DNA of 50,000 nt from Zygnema cylindricum (lineage: Eukaryota; Streptophyta; Zygnematophyceae; Zygnematales; Zygnemataceae), in assembly GCA_037447655.1 (NCBI GenBank), contig JBBHKE010001418.1:1-50000 (forward strand), given 5' to 3'. The notes beneath the pieces were generated by a model, which did not search any database, was not told the origin of the DNA, and saw only the letters and a program-made list of their open reading frames with translations. Shown piece by piece: positions 9,856 to 19,272 of this stretch (positions within the stretch are counted from its first letter, which is position 1; each line of letters begins with the position of its first letter). The position numbers and the translations under genes are program-made.

Positions 9856-10484
9856 GATAGGGTGTTAACTTTCATTTTCATTGTACCTGTCCACCCGGCA
9901 CTTTCCATTTCCATATACAAACAAGAAAGATCATTACAGTAATCTAACATCTTTCCTCCTTTGTAAGTGTAACTCAATAGCTTTTGCTCAGCCAACTGGA
10001 GCTCCTGAATAGTTCCAGCTCTATAAATCTCCACTAAACTCTCCCACAACTCCTCTGCCTTGTAAATGTGAAGATGAGGAGTGGCCAAACCTTGAGTGAG
10101 GTGCCTCAGAATGAAGTTCTTGGCAGCCATGTTTACATCCTCCCACATTTGAGTATCGTTCTCCACGGTCTTCACGGTCGCCGCTCCCGATACTGTGGCA
10201 ATAGGAGAGAGGGGTGTCTCCTTCCCTTTTTCCTTTTGGGACACACTGCTGTCCCCATCATCTGCCTCCTCCGCTGAGGCAGCCGTTGTTGCAGAAAACC
10301 TTACTCCCCCAAATCCTGGTGGAGTTCCCGAAGGTGGACGTTTCACTTGTCCACTCACGATACCCCAGTATCGTTTTTCACACAAAGCTCCCATCATCAT
10401 GGCTTCCCAATAGATGAACCCAGATCCATTGAAGGTGGGCACCCTAGAGGGTGGGCCCATAACCTGCAATTCTGTGTCCTCCAT
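9852..10484 (-). CDS. Copia gag (capsid N-part), start codon inside the 5' LTR
   Basis: 210 codons. The product resembles the N-terminal part of plant Copia Gag: an N-terminal SRVPTFNGSGFIYWEAMM block, then a region ending near the LDYCNDLSCLYMEMESAGW stretch typical of UBN2-type Gag. The zinc knuckle is not here but in the next frame. The first ATG (10484) lies 20 nt inside the LTR, and the frame runs through the primer-binding site, where a second in-frame ATG could also serve as start. Copia element 2 has the same arrangement at the same distance. The frame stops at TGA (9854-9852), overlapping the pol ATG. A canonical Copia Gag would be one continuous frame through the knuckle, so this is either a conserved two-frame strategy or a shared frameshift. 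Confidence 0.88.
   Translation of the reverse strand: MEDTELQVMGPPSRVPTFNGSGFIYWEAMMMGALCEKRYWGIVSGQVKRPPSGTPPGFGGVRFSATTAASAEEADDGDSSVSQKEKGKETPLSPIATVSGAATVKTVENDTQMWEDVNMAAKNFILRHLTQGLATPHLHIYKAEELWESLVEIYRAGTIQELQLAEQKLLSYTYKGGKMLDYCNDLSCLYMEMESAGWTGTMKMKVNTLS
10450..10464 (-). promoter_or_regulatory. Primer-binding site: half-tRNA(iMet) type
   Basis: GGTTATGGGCCCACC lies directly after the 5' LTR end (TTGCA). It complements the anticodon arm of eukaryotic initiator tRNA-Met (GGUGGGCCCAUAACC in plants), not the tRNA 3' end. Drosophila copia and yeast Ty5 are known to prime from a tRNAiMet fragment cut in the anticodon loop. The usual plant Copia site TGGTATCAGAGC is absent. Confidence 0.88.
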
Positions 10485-11108
10485 TGGACTACAGAATACA
10501 GGAAGCCTCTAGATAGTGTTTAACTAACCCACTTTAAGCCACGACCACTTCTGCCCAAGAAGGCAAACTGACAATTTGACTGCACCCCTGTGCAGCCTGG
10601 ACTCCCCTGAGTGCGTAGCAAAAAGAATCACTGAAAAAGGCCAACCAGGCGATAAGTTATGAGGCAGTAAAAAATGCCAATTTGTACAAACTCTCAAAGG
10701 GAGAGGTGATCACCTACCAAAATTTTCTAAGTACTGATTCTCTCTAATAACTCCTATCTACTGAAGTACGGACCAATCAGATTACTGTATCGTACACAAA
10801 AGTACTCTGGCGATGTACCTTTTGTACGGCCTATGTACGACAAGGCCATTAAGTGGACGCGTGTCCACTTTTCACTCGTCCGTACGTTCCTCGGAATTCC
10901 TATGACCGAATGTCATCTCTCCACGTGGCTCCAAGTCACGCCACGTCACAAAACGCCAAAGTGACCATTCCGGGATTTCGGCGATGATGTGCGCCGTCGG
11001 ATTTTACGCGAAACGCAATCTTAGCCGTAATAAATACTTGCGCGACATTTGTTCCGATGTCGAAATAAAATGCGTGGTATCCGTTTTGAATTAGCGTCGT
11101 ACGACGTA

Positions 11109-11115
11109 CTTTATA
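11109..11115 (-). promoter_or_regulatory. Candidate TATA box in the 5' LTR of Copia element 1
   Basis: TATAAAG on the minus strand, identical in position to 5733-5739. This is the copy that would drive the element's RNA. Inferred from sequence only. Confidence 0.4.
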
Positions 11116-11220
11116 AAACTGAATCTATGTACGTCGTATACAGTTCTAGTTAAATGGATTTAATTTCTCCTAACCAAATATATATCTATCACATACCATA
11201 GCACTTAGCATTGGTCCTAG

Positions 11221-11430
11221 TCTCTTAGGATAAGGCTGACCGCTACCGGTCAACTTGACGAACCGTAGGTACCGGGATCAAATCTCTGGTCCGTCAAGTA
11301 TATTTTTAGTAGCCTACTAAAAATAGCTGTCTGTTGAACTAAGGCAGCCATGGATCAACCTCTCTCTCTTACCTTCAGTGACTACAACAAGTATGGGAGC
11401 TAGAGAGCGGAGGTGGAGGCAGGCTGTCCG
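11221..11430 (+). other. SINE-like module in the 5' LTR
   Basis: The second copy of the module described at 5848-6054, with the same head boxes, GGCAGCCATGG and hairpin loop CAGTGACTACAACAAGTATG. It is antisense to the retrotransposon. Confidence 0.5.
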
Positions 11431-11503
11431 TCCTTTTTCCTTTTCCTTTTATAAAAACATATTTAAACCTAGAAAATACTTTAGAAATCTATAAATTTCA
11501 ACA

Positions 11504-11550
11504 ATCAACAGGTTAGACAAGTGTGCACGAGAAAAAAAAATGTTATAATG
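11504..11550. mobile_element. MITE, family F copy 4, right part
   Basis: It begins with the second copy of the ATCAA target duplication and continues with GTGTGCACGAGAA and ATGTTATAATGG, matching the right half of family F (compare GTGTGTACGGGTAAAAGATG in the copy at 2198-2409). With 4940-5087 it restores one MITE split by Copia element 1. Confidence 0.55.
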
Positions 11551-11606
11551 GGGTATGGGTGTGTGCGTTGATAAATAAAAATCCAGACTACACGGTATAC
11601 CACTAC

Positions 11607-11827
11607 TACACCGTGTATCGCTAATAGGGTTAAAAGCTTTTTCGCCACTTAAAACATCTTTTCTCCGCAGACACTTATCCGATTTTCAATTTAAGACCGC
11701 CAATCGGAAGCTGGGAATCTTACCTTTCAATCGCAACCGTCATATCTAAACTCTTACAAGTGCCTATGGAGAAAGGATGTTATAAGTGGCGAAAAAGCTA
11801 TTAACCCTAATAGCGATACACGGTGTA
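11607..11827. mobile_element. MITE, family F copy 2
   Basis: About 221 bp with near-perfect terminal inverted repeats: TACACCGTGTATCGCTAATA at the left and its inverse (CTAATAGCGATACACGGTGTA) at the right, extended by GGGTTAA/TTAACCC. TA flanks both ends. It is the best-preserved copy of this family in the window. Confidence 0.75.
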
Positions 11828-12003
11828 ACGCTAATGTTTTTTTCGCCACCGAAACCATCTTTTGCAAATGTAGACTTGTCCAATTTTCAATAGGAGGCGG
11901 CCACCTTTCAATTTTAACCGTCAGATTATAAACCAAGTGATTTGCACGGAGAAAATTATGTTTTAAGTGGCTAAAAAGCATTAACACTAATAGTGATAAA
12001 AGG
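11826..12003. mobile_element. MITE, family F copy 3 (degenerate, abutting copy 2)
   Basis: It starts at the TA shared with copy 2 (TAACGCTAATG...TTTTCGCCACC) and ends near TTAACACTAATAGTGATAAAAGG. The internal AATTTTCAATAGGAGGCGGCC and CAATTTTAACCGTCAG match the family. The left terminal repeat is incomplete. Confidence 0.55.
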
Positions 12004-12016
12004 ATATAGTTTCGCG

Positions 12017-12379
12017 CATAGTTTTAAAGTAGGTGAAAGTAGGCCCATACAATGTGCCTATTGTACGCAAAACATCCAATATGACCTTAAGACCCATATT
12101 GTATTGGTCGCAAAATGAAAAAAATAGTAACAGGGTTGAGTTGCACATCAATCAATAGAGAATTAAACATCATGTCTACAATTTGAAAAACATTATGACA
12201 AAAAATTAATTTTCTGTGAGTTTTGAGGTATTTTTTATTTAAACAGTCAGATTTGGACGATCGAACACTCGCTGATCAAAGTAGCGATCTAAGAAGATCA
12301 CATGGAAAGCCCGTAACACAACTTACGCTATAGGCGACCTACAAAAGGCCTACAAAAAGACGCCTACTTTTGAACTATG
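12017..12379. mobile_element. hAT-type MITE copy 2, with 8-bp target duplication
   Basis: A 363-bp inverted copy of 3163-3522, sharing GTAGGTGAAAGTAGGCCCATAC, the hairpin region and the CGCCTACTTTTGAAC end. It is flanked by a perfect 8-bp duplication GTTTCGCG (12009-12016 and 12380-12387). It has no coding capacity. Confidence 0.87.
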
Positions 12380-13027
12380 GTTTCGCGTCTCTTTTCTCAC
12401 GTGCGAGGCCGCGGTCGCCCAAACTAAACCGCCGCAAAGTAAGACACGTGTCACTACTGGACTTTTCAAATAATTATACCTAATTTGAAAATTTCAGCAA
12501 TCCTATTGGCTACTTCACCTTTGATACTTTCAGCTTCCGTATAGAGGACGACCAACCTCATTAGTACGAGAATCGTACTGTAACTGGATTCCTTCCCACT
12601 TGTAAATGAGACAAGAGCTACAGTACACCATCAATCACTATTAGAGTAAAGGAATAAATAGCGTAAAAAAAAATGAAAAAAATATATATACTATTTAATC
12701 CCTAACTATAATTTGGGTTGTCCAGAATAATATATACTCTCCCTTAAAATATATACATTAATATGTGTATCCTTACAAATTCTGACAATTCGTACGCCGT
12801 CGCGTTGTTCACACGGTCGACGGACAAACATATGAGAACGTGAATTTTGTCAACGAGTTTGCGTCTCTTTTTTCTCGTGCACATTCACATGTGTGGGCAA
12901 TAATGTTAAGTGTCTTTATATGCCTTTGTAATTCAAAAAGTACCATTTTGTTCGGAGTGTTAAAATTGGGAATTTTCTATGTCTGAATTTATTCTATGTG
13001 TTTGCTAGATTGTCTTCAAAAGTCATC

Positions 13028-13180
13028 CATACTTGTCGTAGTCACTGGAAGACAAAGATAACCATGGCTGTCGCCATAGTCAAAAAGAAAGATGAACAAA
13101 ATATTGTACCTAACCGGACTTGAACTTAGGTCTCTCACTGTACAGGCCGTACTGAGGTCGTGTGCCTTATCCCTTGGGTC
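13028..13180 (-). other. SINE-like module in the solo LTR
   Basis: Read on the minus strand: an A-box region GACCCAAGGGATAAGGCACA (13180-13161), a B box AAGTTCAAGTCC (13127-13116), GGCGACAGCCATGG, then CCAGTGACTACGACAAGTATG (13048-13028). The head resembles tRNA-Arg around the A box (GATAAGGC). It keeps the order seen in Copia elements 1 and 2. Confidence 0.6.
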
Positions 13181-13286
13181 GCATTGAAACGTTGAACTTA
13201 CGTGGTCCGGTAATTGTTTAACTTGTTACGATACAACACTAAGATATAAAAACATAAGGCTTTCTGCCAAAACACTTCTAGAGGGC

Positions 13287-13343
13287 GAATTTTAACCAGG
13301 GTCTGCAATTGCTATATAGTCGGACGTCTTATCCACTTAGGCA
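13287..13343 (-). other. Second tRNA-like head, upstream of the first
   Basis: On the minus strand, TGCCTAAGTGGATAAGAC (13343-13326) fits a type 2 A box, and GGTTAAAATTC (13297-13287) is a B box with one change. It lies about 160 bp before the first head, so the unit may be a dimeric SINE, or two separate insertions. Confidence 0.4.
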
Positions 13344-14339
13344 TTGACAAAACAATGTATTCATTGAGATCGAAACGTATTCAACCTTGGTACTAATCTA
13401 CATACTCAATATATACGAAACGAAACAACATTGGATTTAACGAACGCGATTAAATGCGGTTTAAATATCCGACGGCTCACGGTGGAGCCGACGCGGAGTG
13501 GACATTTGGCGGTTTACTGAGCTTATGTGGCATATGACACGTGGCGAGTGGTGATTGGACCTTGGGTATCGAGGAGGGAGCAACTTCGGCTCAGGAACTG
13601 ACACGCGTCAGCGGAGCGGCCATGCTATACTATGGTCGTACATGAAGTACAACGGTACTTGTACCTTCTTATACCATACAGTATTTTGATTGGATAGGTA
13701 CACTAGTAGTAGGCTTAGAGAGGTAGTTTAGGACTTAGAATATTTTTGGGTTTCAACCTCTCTCCCAAAGAGCATCTGTACAAATAGGTCACCTTTGACC
13801 ATATATAACTTAATGCCCAGGTGAGCATTTTTAGTGATTCTTTTTGCTGCGTACTCACGTGAGTCTAGACTACACACGGGTGTAGTCGGTCAGAGTTTTT
13901 GCCTGCCATGGTGGTTGCAATTCTAAGGGATAGTCAAAGTGGGTGAATGTGTCCAAAACACATTATAACTTTGCATTCTGTGGTGGAACTGAGCACTCAA
14001 AAAGTCTTATTTCACAAGGGTGAATTTGTATTGGGGTTCTGATAGTCAAGGGGTTAGTCATTTGGGTATTTATCAACTTGGAGTCGACACTATCTAGATT
14101 AGCTTCTCTTGGATCTGCGAATTCTGTGGGCAATGGAGCCCATAAAATTTCACGAAGATACCTCGTTCGTACGCCACACTATTTCTATCGCAACGTGCTT
14201 TCATTTTTAACCCTAATTGAAAAATAAACCTAATTAAAAAAAAAGGAAAAAATAGAATTATGGATTGTATTTCAAGTTTTTTTTTTGAAAAAAAAGCACC
14301 GAATTAGTGTTATGTACTCTAATAGCGATTGGCGGTGTA

Positions 14340-15669
14340 CAGTTCTGCACTCTACTGTAGTGTGAAACCGACATAGTCAAATCTGTGGAATATTTGCAAT
14401 AATTGCGGCTCGAAAAGATATCACATATCACGCCTTCATTTTATCTCACCTAGTTCAAAAGTTCAAACCACTGCCAAAAGTCAATTGTACACGTCAGCTA
14501 TATCCGGATTGTGCTGCTGAAAATTGTCACTTTCAAATAGCTTCGAACTGCTAAAAAATGCCAGTTGAAAATCGACAATGGCGATATTAGAGATGAGCAT
14601 AGTATCGCATCGGTACCTAATTTTATTCAGTATCAATGTGGTTAACGGATTGCAGCGGATTGTGTCTTATGTTTCTAGTGTTTTCGATGCGAAGTGTTGA
14701 TTTCGATGAGATGCTCAAATATTGAATCCCTAGCCGATAAGGATGCCGCAGGATATGGCGCTAGATTTTGATGTGTTGACCCATAGCCAATATAAAATCC
14801 CCATGCGTACAAACGAAATAAACAACCCCCGACTCCAAACAGGAAACCCTCAACCTAAAGTTTGAAACTCTAAACCCGAAAAATGATAATGAAGGAAGGA
14901 GGGAGGGAAAGGGAGGGAAGGAGGGGAAGTGTTAAAAAAAGAGGGAGAGGTGGAGAGAAAGGAGGGAGGGAGAGGGAACGAAAGAGAGAGGAGAGAGGGC
15001 ATTAGAGGGAGAGAGAGAGCAACTCTATCCCTCTTCTCTCACTTTCTCTTTCTCCCCTCTTTTCCCTCTTTTTAGCATTATAGAAAAAGGTATCAGCTTA
15101 TATCGCATATCACACCCGATATATAATGATGTGTATGATTTGTTTCATTACGTATCGCACCCACACGTCAAGTTAAAGTAAAAAAAAACGACTCTTTTTG
15201 TAGATCGATTTATAATTTGCATGGACACATTTTGGATAGCAACTCTTCCGATGTCGTCGACATCACAATATAAAATAATATAATTGTAATAAGATGCTCA
15301 TCCCAATTTGCGTACTTAAGAGCCAAAACTAATGATCACATAATCTGTAACAGCCACCCACTTGAAATTTGCAACGTGCTTAAAAGAGACCTCCCACTAA
15401 ATTCGCATATGCATGTTTCTCCTCTTGGGGGACCTTTAGTTTAGAGCCTGCTTACATATTGCACCCGTTTTTCACGCTCTTTATTTCTCGCCTCCTAAAA
15501 TGATACTCGCTCGGAAATCTTTGAGTAACATCCTCGTCCACCTTTGTGCGTCTCTCGCATTTGCTTGTGTGCTTGTGTTATCGAGTTACCGACCTCCATT
15601 TGTTTCCATCTTCTCGTAAGGGGGAGTTGGTTCAAACACAAGATGTTGTTCTGACACAATTACTGGCAC
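14340..15669. repeat. Non-genic stretch with a purine tract (14891-15020) and a pyrimidine tract (15021-15074)
   Basis: The GGGAGG/GAGAGA purine run is followed at once by a CTCTTCTCTCACTTTCTC run. The two could pair as a hairpin or form triplex DNA. The rest of the interval shows no recognisable gene. Confidence 0.5.
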
Positions 15670-16976
15670 TGAAGATGACAAAGGGGACTAGCGAAGAAGT
15701 AATAAAGGTAACTAAAGCTCTCTCCCACAAAGAGAACTTCTAAGCCAAAGCTCCTATCCCCTCTAATCCGAGAAGGCAAGTTGGTTGGCTTTTCAGTACT
15801 GTACTTATCCACGGGAAGTCTATAGCATTTGTTCCCTCAAATCTCACTGTTTTGATACAAAGAAGTGACAGTTTACTCCGGGAAGCTCACGCCAAAGCAA
15901 AAGAAACTTCAAGCGAATACACAAATGCACTACCACATTGACATATAGAAATAAATAGAAATGGTTGTTTAAGATTTAACAATAAAACCTTGACCACAGA
16001 AGTAAAATATAAGATGGAAGATATAAAAGATGGCGAAGCAAGCTTAACATACCCCGGCAATTTACGATGACAAAGAGAAAAAGACGAACTCTCTCCCGAT
16101 GGTAGTGTAAATAGGTATGGTACTCCTTCAACCCTCGGTGTCCGCAGCTCGGAACCGACCAGACTCTTCTAAGTTTCAAGCAGCGAAAAATCCAATAATC
16201 ACCCAAAGGGACGATAGTGCCAACTACAAGCGTGAACTATGATTCCCACAATGGACAGATCCAAAACAAAGATGGCAATAGAGTCAGACAAAACAAAGAT
16301 TCTTCCAAAAGAAAGTTTGTTGGATTTTCTGAGGGTTTTCACAAGAGACAGTACTGAAAAGCAACTTGTCTCCTTCGGCCCCAAGTGCCTTATACATCAA
16401 ACGCTTGTCCAGTTTTAAGTCAAAAAGTCAAACCACCGCTATTAGCCAATGAGCGGCAAGCAACAGCAACCGAACTAACATAAGACAAAATAATGTGTAC
16501 TACACTTAGGGCAAAAAGTTAGACCTCTAACTACGGCTAGATCCGCGGCCGGAAGTTATTATTTGTTCCACAGTTTTAAGACAAAGTACGAAAAGGACAC
16601 GTAATTGCCAAGCTTTGACTTAATGTAATAAAAGGACCACTGGTCAGCTGAACCTGAACTGAATTGCTACAGACAACTAACAACATAATCTAGATTACAG
16701 TTCGAAAGTCTACGTGGCAATCCACAATGTACCCCCAACTAGGGCTGGTGGAAGCTAGTGCTATGTAACGGAACTGCGATCTTTCAGACGGTAGAACTTT
16801 GTCGTCCGGCCTCCGTTAGGCGCGAAATAAAGTGCGTCTTGTTCCGTAGAGGAAATACTATCATCTTTCCGGCTGGTTGTGCTCACTTCTCCGAAATCTG
16901 AGAACAGTACGGGTCGGAAGGGTACGTAAGTCCTCGGTAATATAAAAGGGGGCCTGAAAAGCACTCGAGCTTGACA
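15670..16976 (-). repeat. Solo LTR of the methyltransferase-bearing Gypsy family (family D)
   Basis: On the minus strand it starts TGTCAAGCTCGAGTG and ends CATCTTCA, about 1307 bp. It matches the LTR at the 5' side of the large Gypsy element (40443-41503 and 42653-43124) nearly base for base over long stretches, for example TTTACGATGACAA and GTGGCAATCCACAATGTACC. It abuts Copia RT/RNase H coding sequence on the right, so it landed in or beside that older element. Flanks GGCAC and GTCAA do not form a clear duplication. Confidence 0.75.
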
Positions 16977-17514
16977 GTCAAGCGTATATTTCGATACTTG
17001 GCGGGTACTATCAATATCAGTCTTGTTTTTAAATCTAAAAGCGAATCATTGGAATGCGTCGGATATTGCGACGTCGATTGGGGCGGAGATTTTGATTCGG
17101 AAAAATCAACGTTCGGATACGCATTCGTGTTTGGTGGAGCGGCGATCTCGTGGAATTCACGACTCCAATCAACCGTGGCACTAAGTTCAACGGAAGAAGA
17201 GTATATTGCGGCGTGCCTCGCAAGCAAGGCATCAATATGGATGAAAGAAATGCTAAGCGAACTTGGATTTTCGATTGGATGCCTAAAATATTTTTACGGA
17301 TAGTATGAGTTCAATGGCACTTGTGAAAAATCCCGTATTTCACAAGCGCACTAAACATATACGGATTCAATGGCAGTTCGTACGAGATTTGGTAGCGGCA
17401 AAAGAAGTGGAATTTTTGTATGTATCGACACTTGAGGAAGCTGCCGATATGCTTACTAAGGCGGCGACGTTTGATGTGCTTTTAAGAGGAAGACCTAAAC
17501 TAAGATTATTGTGA
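16977..17514 (+). pseudogene. Copia RT C-end and RNase H fragment (second Copia lineage)
   Basis: The left part (to 17303) encodes VKRIFRYLAGT, then YCDVDWGGD, GGAAISWNSRLQSTVALSS and STEEEY: the RNase H acidic residues and connection region of Ty1/Copia pol. After a frameshift near 17290-17305 the frame resumes (17305-17514) with the NPVFHKRTKHI box and AADMLTKA, the conserved C-end of Copia pol. The upstream pol is missing because the family D LTR abuts it. A polypurine tract and LTR follow directly, so this is the true 3' end of an element. It differs clearly from Copia elements 1 and 2 in sequence. Confidence 0.88.
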
Positions 17515-17532
17515 TGTAGACGATTCTTCAAT

Positions 17533-17544
17533 GAAGAGGGGGAA
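17533..17544 (+). promoter_or_regulatory. Polypurine tract of the second Copia lineage
   Basis: GAAGAGGGGGAA lies directly before the LTR start TGTTACGATTC, in the position expected for plus-strand priming. Confidence 0.75.
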
Positions 17545-18015
17545 TGTTACGATTCATTGAAAGAATCGTACGCACGCAGAATCGATACGATTTCACGAAG
17601 TACCGTACTTCTTGAATATATCGAAAGTACATTTACGTGAAAGTTCTATAGGTTTCGCGAAATGTATTTGTCGTTTCGTTTCGCGTCTAGATTGTCGTAC
17701 GTTTAATTTAGTACGATAGTACTTCTATTTTTGTCCAGTACTTTCGTCTTGGTTTGTCATTTTGCAATGTTTGAGTACTTAGTGAGAATTAGAGCGTTCT
17801 AGTCTAATCTACGGACAGGTGGCAGACGCTTCTAGGTGGCGTACGCTCACACGTGTCACGCCATGGCTGGTATTGTATTTAAGGGACACCATGGAATGGT
17901 GTAATCAATTAATCAAGCAAGGAACACAAGAAGGAATAGCGACAAGGAGATAGAACAGCAAAATTTGTAATTTCGGATTTTATAACTATGAGAAATTTCC
18001 GAAATGTTTCTTGAA
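17545..18015 (+). repeat. 3' LTR, family B copy 1
   Basis: It begins TGTTACGATTCATTGAAAG. It matches 19273-19753 through the shared CACGTGTCACGCCATGGCT, GTATTTAAGGGACACCATG and TTTCCGAAATGT blocks. The right end is approximate, placed where similarity stops. A TATA-like TATTTAAG occurs near 17875. Confidence 0.7.
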
Positions 18016-18174
18016 TGTTGATTTAATGTTTTGTAATCTGAATGTTTCTGCTGCTATAAGTGTTTGCTAGTGAGCTCAGAGTTTTTTATCGATCCTTTTA
18101 GGTGTCCGGAGGTTAGAGGAACAAATCATGTCTGTGGAAAGAATAGTTTTGCAGGAGCCTGATCTTCCGCCTAT

Positions 18175-18290
18175 CTCCTCACCTGTCTAAGGCACTCCTC
18201 ACCTGTCTAAGGCAGACATGGCTGCCCGTCAATTCTCAGTGACTACGACAAGTATGAGAACTGCAAGACCCAAAAAAAAGATAGAACATA
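18175..18290 (+). other. Tandem 20-bp repeat and SINE-like tail
   Basis: CTCCTCACCTGTCTAAGGCA occurs twice in tandem (18175-18194, 18195-18214). GACATGGCTGCC and CAATTCTC-AGTGACTACGACAAGTAT-GAGAACTG follow: the same box and hairpin loop as in the LTR modules, with a different stem. No tRNA-like head was found next to it. Confidence 0.5.
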
Positions 18291-18299
18291 AAATACCAT

Positions 18300-19272
18300 T
18301 TTTTCAACAACTACTTTTGTGTCCCTCGTTCCTTTTGCCCTTCCTATGAGTGTTTTTTTTTCCTTTCGTGTCACACTTCTAATTAGGATTGCTCCCTCCA
18401 ATATTAGGTTTTTTAACTACTCTTTGGTTAACATTCTTAATCCGCATCTACCCTAATATATCCTCTACATTAACAACCATTGGGCAATGTAGTAATAAAG
18501 GGCTAGGATTTAAGTATTGACTTTTTACATCAGGTTAAATTGTTTTCTGGTACGTTTATTGAGCTAAAAGAAAGTTTTTTGTATGGTAGGTTGACTTTCC
18601 CCTCCTACTAGTGTTGCTTTTTCTGTTTTAACTTGCTTTGCCTTTCTATGTCCTCATCCTTTCCTCTTATTTTTAGACCCCTCTAGTCTCGTTGGGTTTA
18701 ATGACACTTTTTTTAATTAACACGAGTTGGAAATAGAGTTGATAAGCGGATGACTTTTTTAATAACTTTTGATTACGGTCTTGGTGAAGTACAAATTATG
18801 ACTCCACATGTGCGTTTTCAATCAACTTTCGAGCTTGAAGAAAGCCAACTGTACTTTCCGTAAACCGTTTGCTCGTCACGCGAGGCGAGGAATCATTGAC
18901 CATAAAAGATCGTACGGCCGTCCAATTAAGTGTTACGCGGATGGCCAAGATCTTGGTTCTTACACGTGTGATAATGCGAGCACTGACGCTAGCGAAATAA
19001 TAATGCGTTTTGATAATTCCGCCGACCAATAAGGTTGCCATCCGCAGCTTGTGGGTTAACCTTTTTCGAACTTTACTTGCCACTTGGACTAGATTTTTGC
19101 GACATCCGCCAGATTGAAGTTTTGATAAAACAGCTGCGCCAAAATGTTTTTGTTTTTATAGATTGAAATTTAAAATCTCTATAACTACCTTAGGCTGTGT
19201 GTCCATGTGAAGATTTTAAAATCGCGATGGTTAAACCATCGAAGTATAAAGCTATAAGAGCTCTTTCATTTA
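18300..19272. other. No gene recognised
   Basis: AT-rich, pyrimidine-rich on the plus strand in its first half. Overlapping short frames on both strands at 18796-19083 have no recognisable domain. Confidence 0.4.

Larger units (their letters stand above)
5088..11503 (-). mobile_element. Complete Ty1/Copia retrotransposon (Copia element 1)
   Basis: A 6416-bp element with every structural part. LTRs are at 5088-6122 and 10465-11503, each TG...CA. A 5-bp duplication ATCAA lies at 5083-5087 and 11504-11508. The primer site is 10450-10464 and the polypurine tract 6123-6130. Two reading frames cover gag and pol without internal stops. The LTRs differ at only a dozen or so sites by eye over about 1035 bp, so the insertion is recent. 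The pol order (protease, integrase, RT, RNase H) is that of Ty1/Copia (Pseudoviridae). It lies inside a family F MITE. Confidence 0.97.
10465..11503 (-). repeat. 5' LTR of Copia element 1
   Basis: A 1039-bp partner of 5088-6122. The left 20 bp (10465-10484) contain the gag start codon. A TATA candidate is at 11109-11115 and the SINE-like module at 11221-11430. Confidence 0.95.
12958..14152 (+). repeat. Solo Copia-type LTR (family C, copy 3)
   Basis: TGTTAAAATT...TTTCA, about 1195 bp, with flanks CGGAG (12953-12957) and CGAAG (14153-14157), a 4/5-matching duplication. Its right two thirds are the reverse complement of the LTR piece at 41504-42395 (shared GACTTTCC, CATTCACCCACTTTGAC and CTAGATAGTG blocks). 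It resembles the LTRs of Copia element 1 in start sequence and layout, including the antisense SINE-like module. Confidence 0.75.
12624..14339. mobile_element. Family F-like element ends flanking nested insertions
   Basis: TACACCATCAATCACTATTAG at the left and the inverse of TACACCGCCAATCGCTATTAG at the right agree at 18 of 21 bases and continue with AGTA. Both ends have TA. Removing the solo LTR at 12958-14152 leaves about 520 bp, longer than the other family F copies. The interior was not recognised. Confidence 0.5.
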
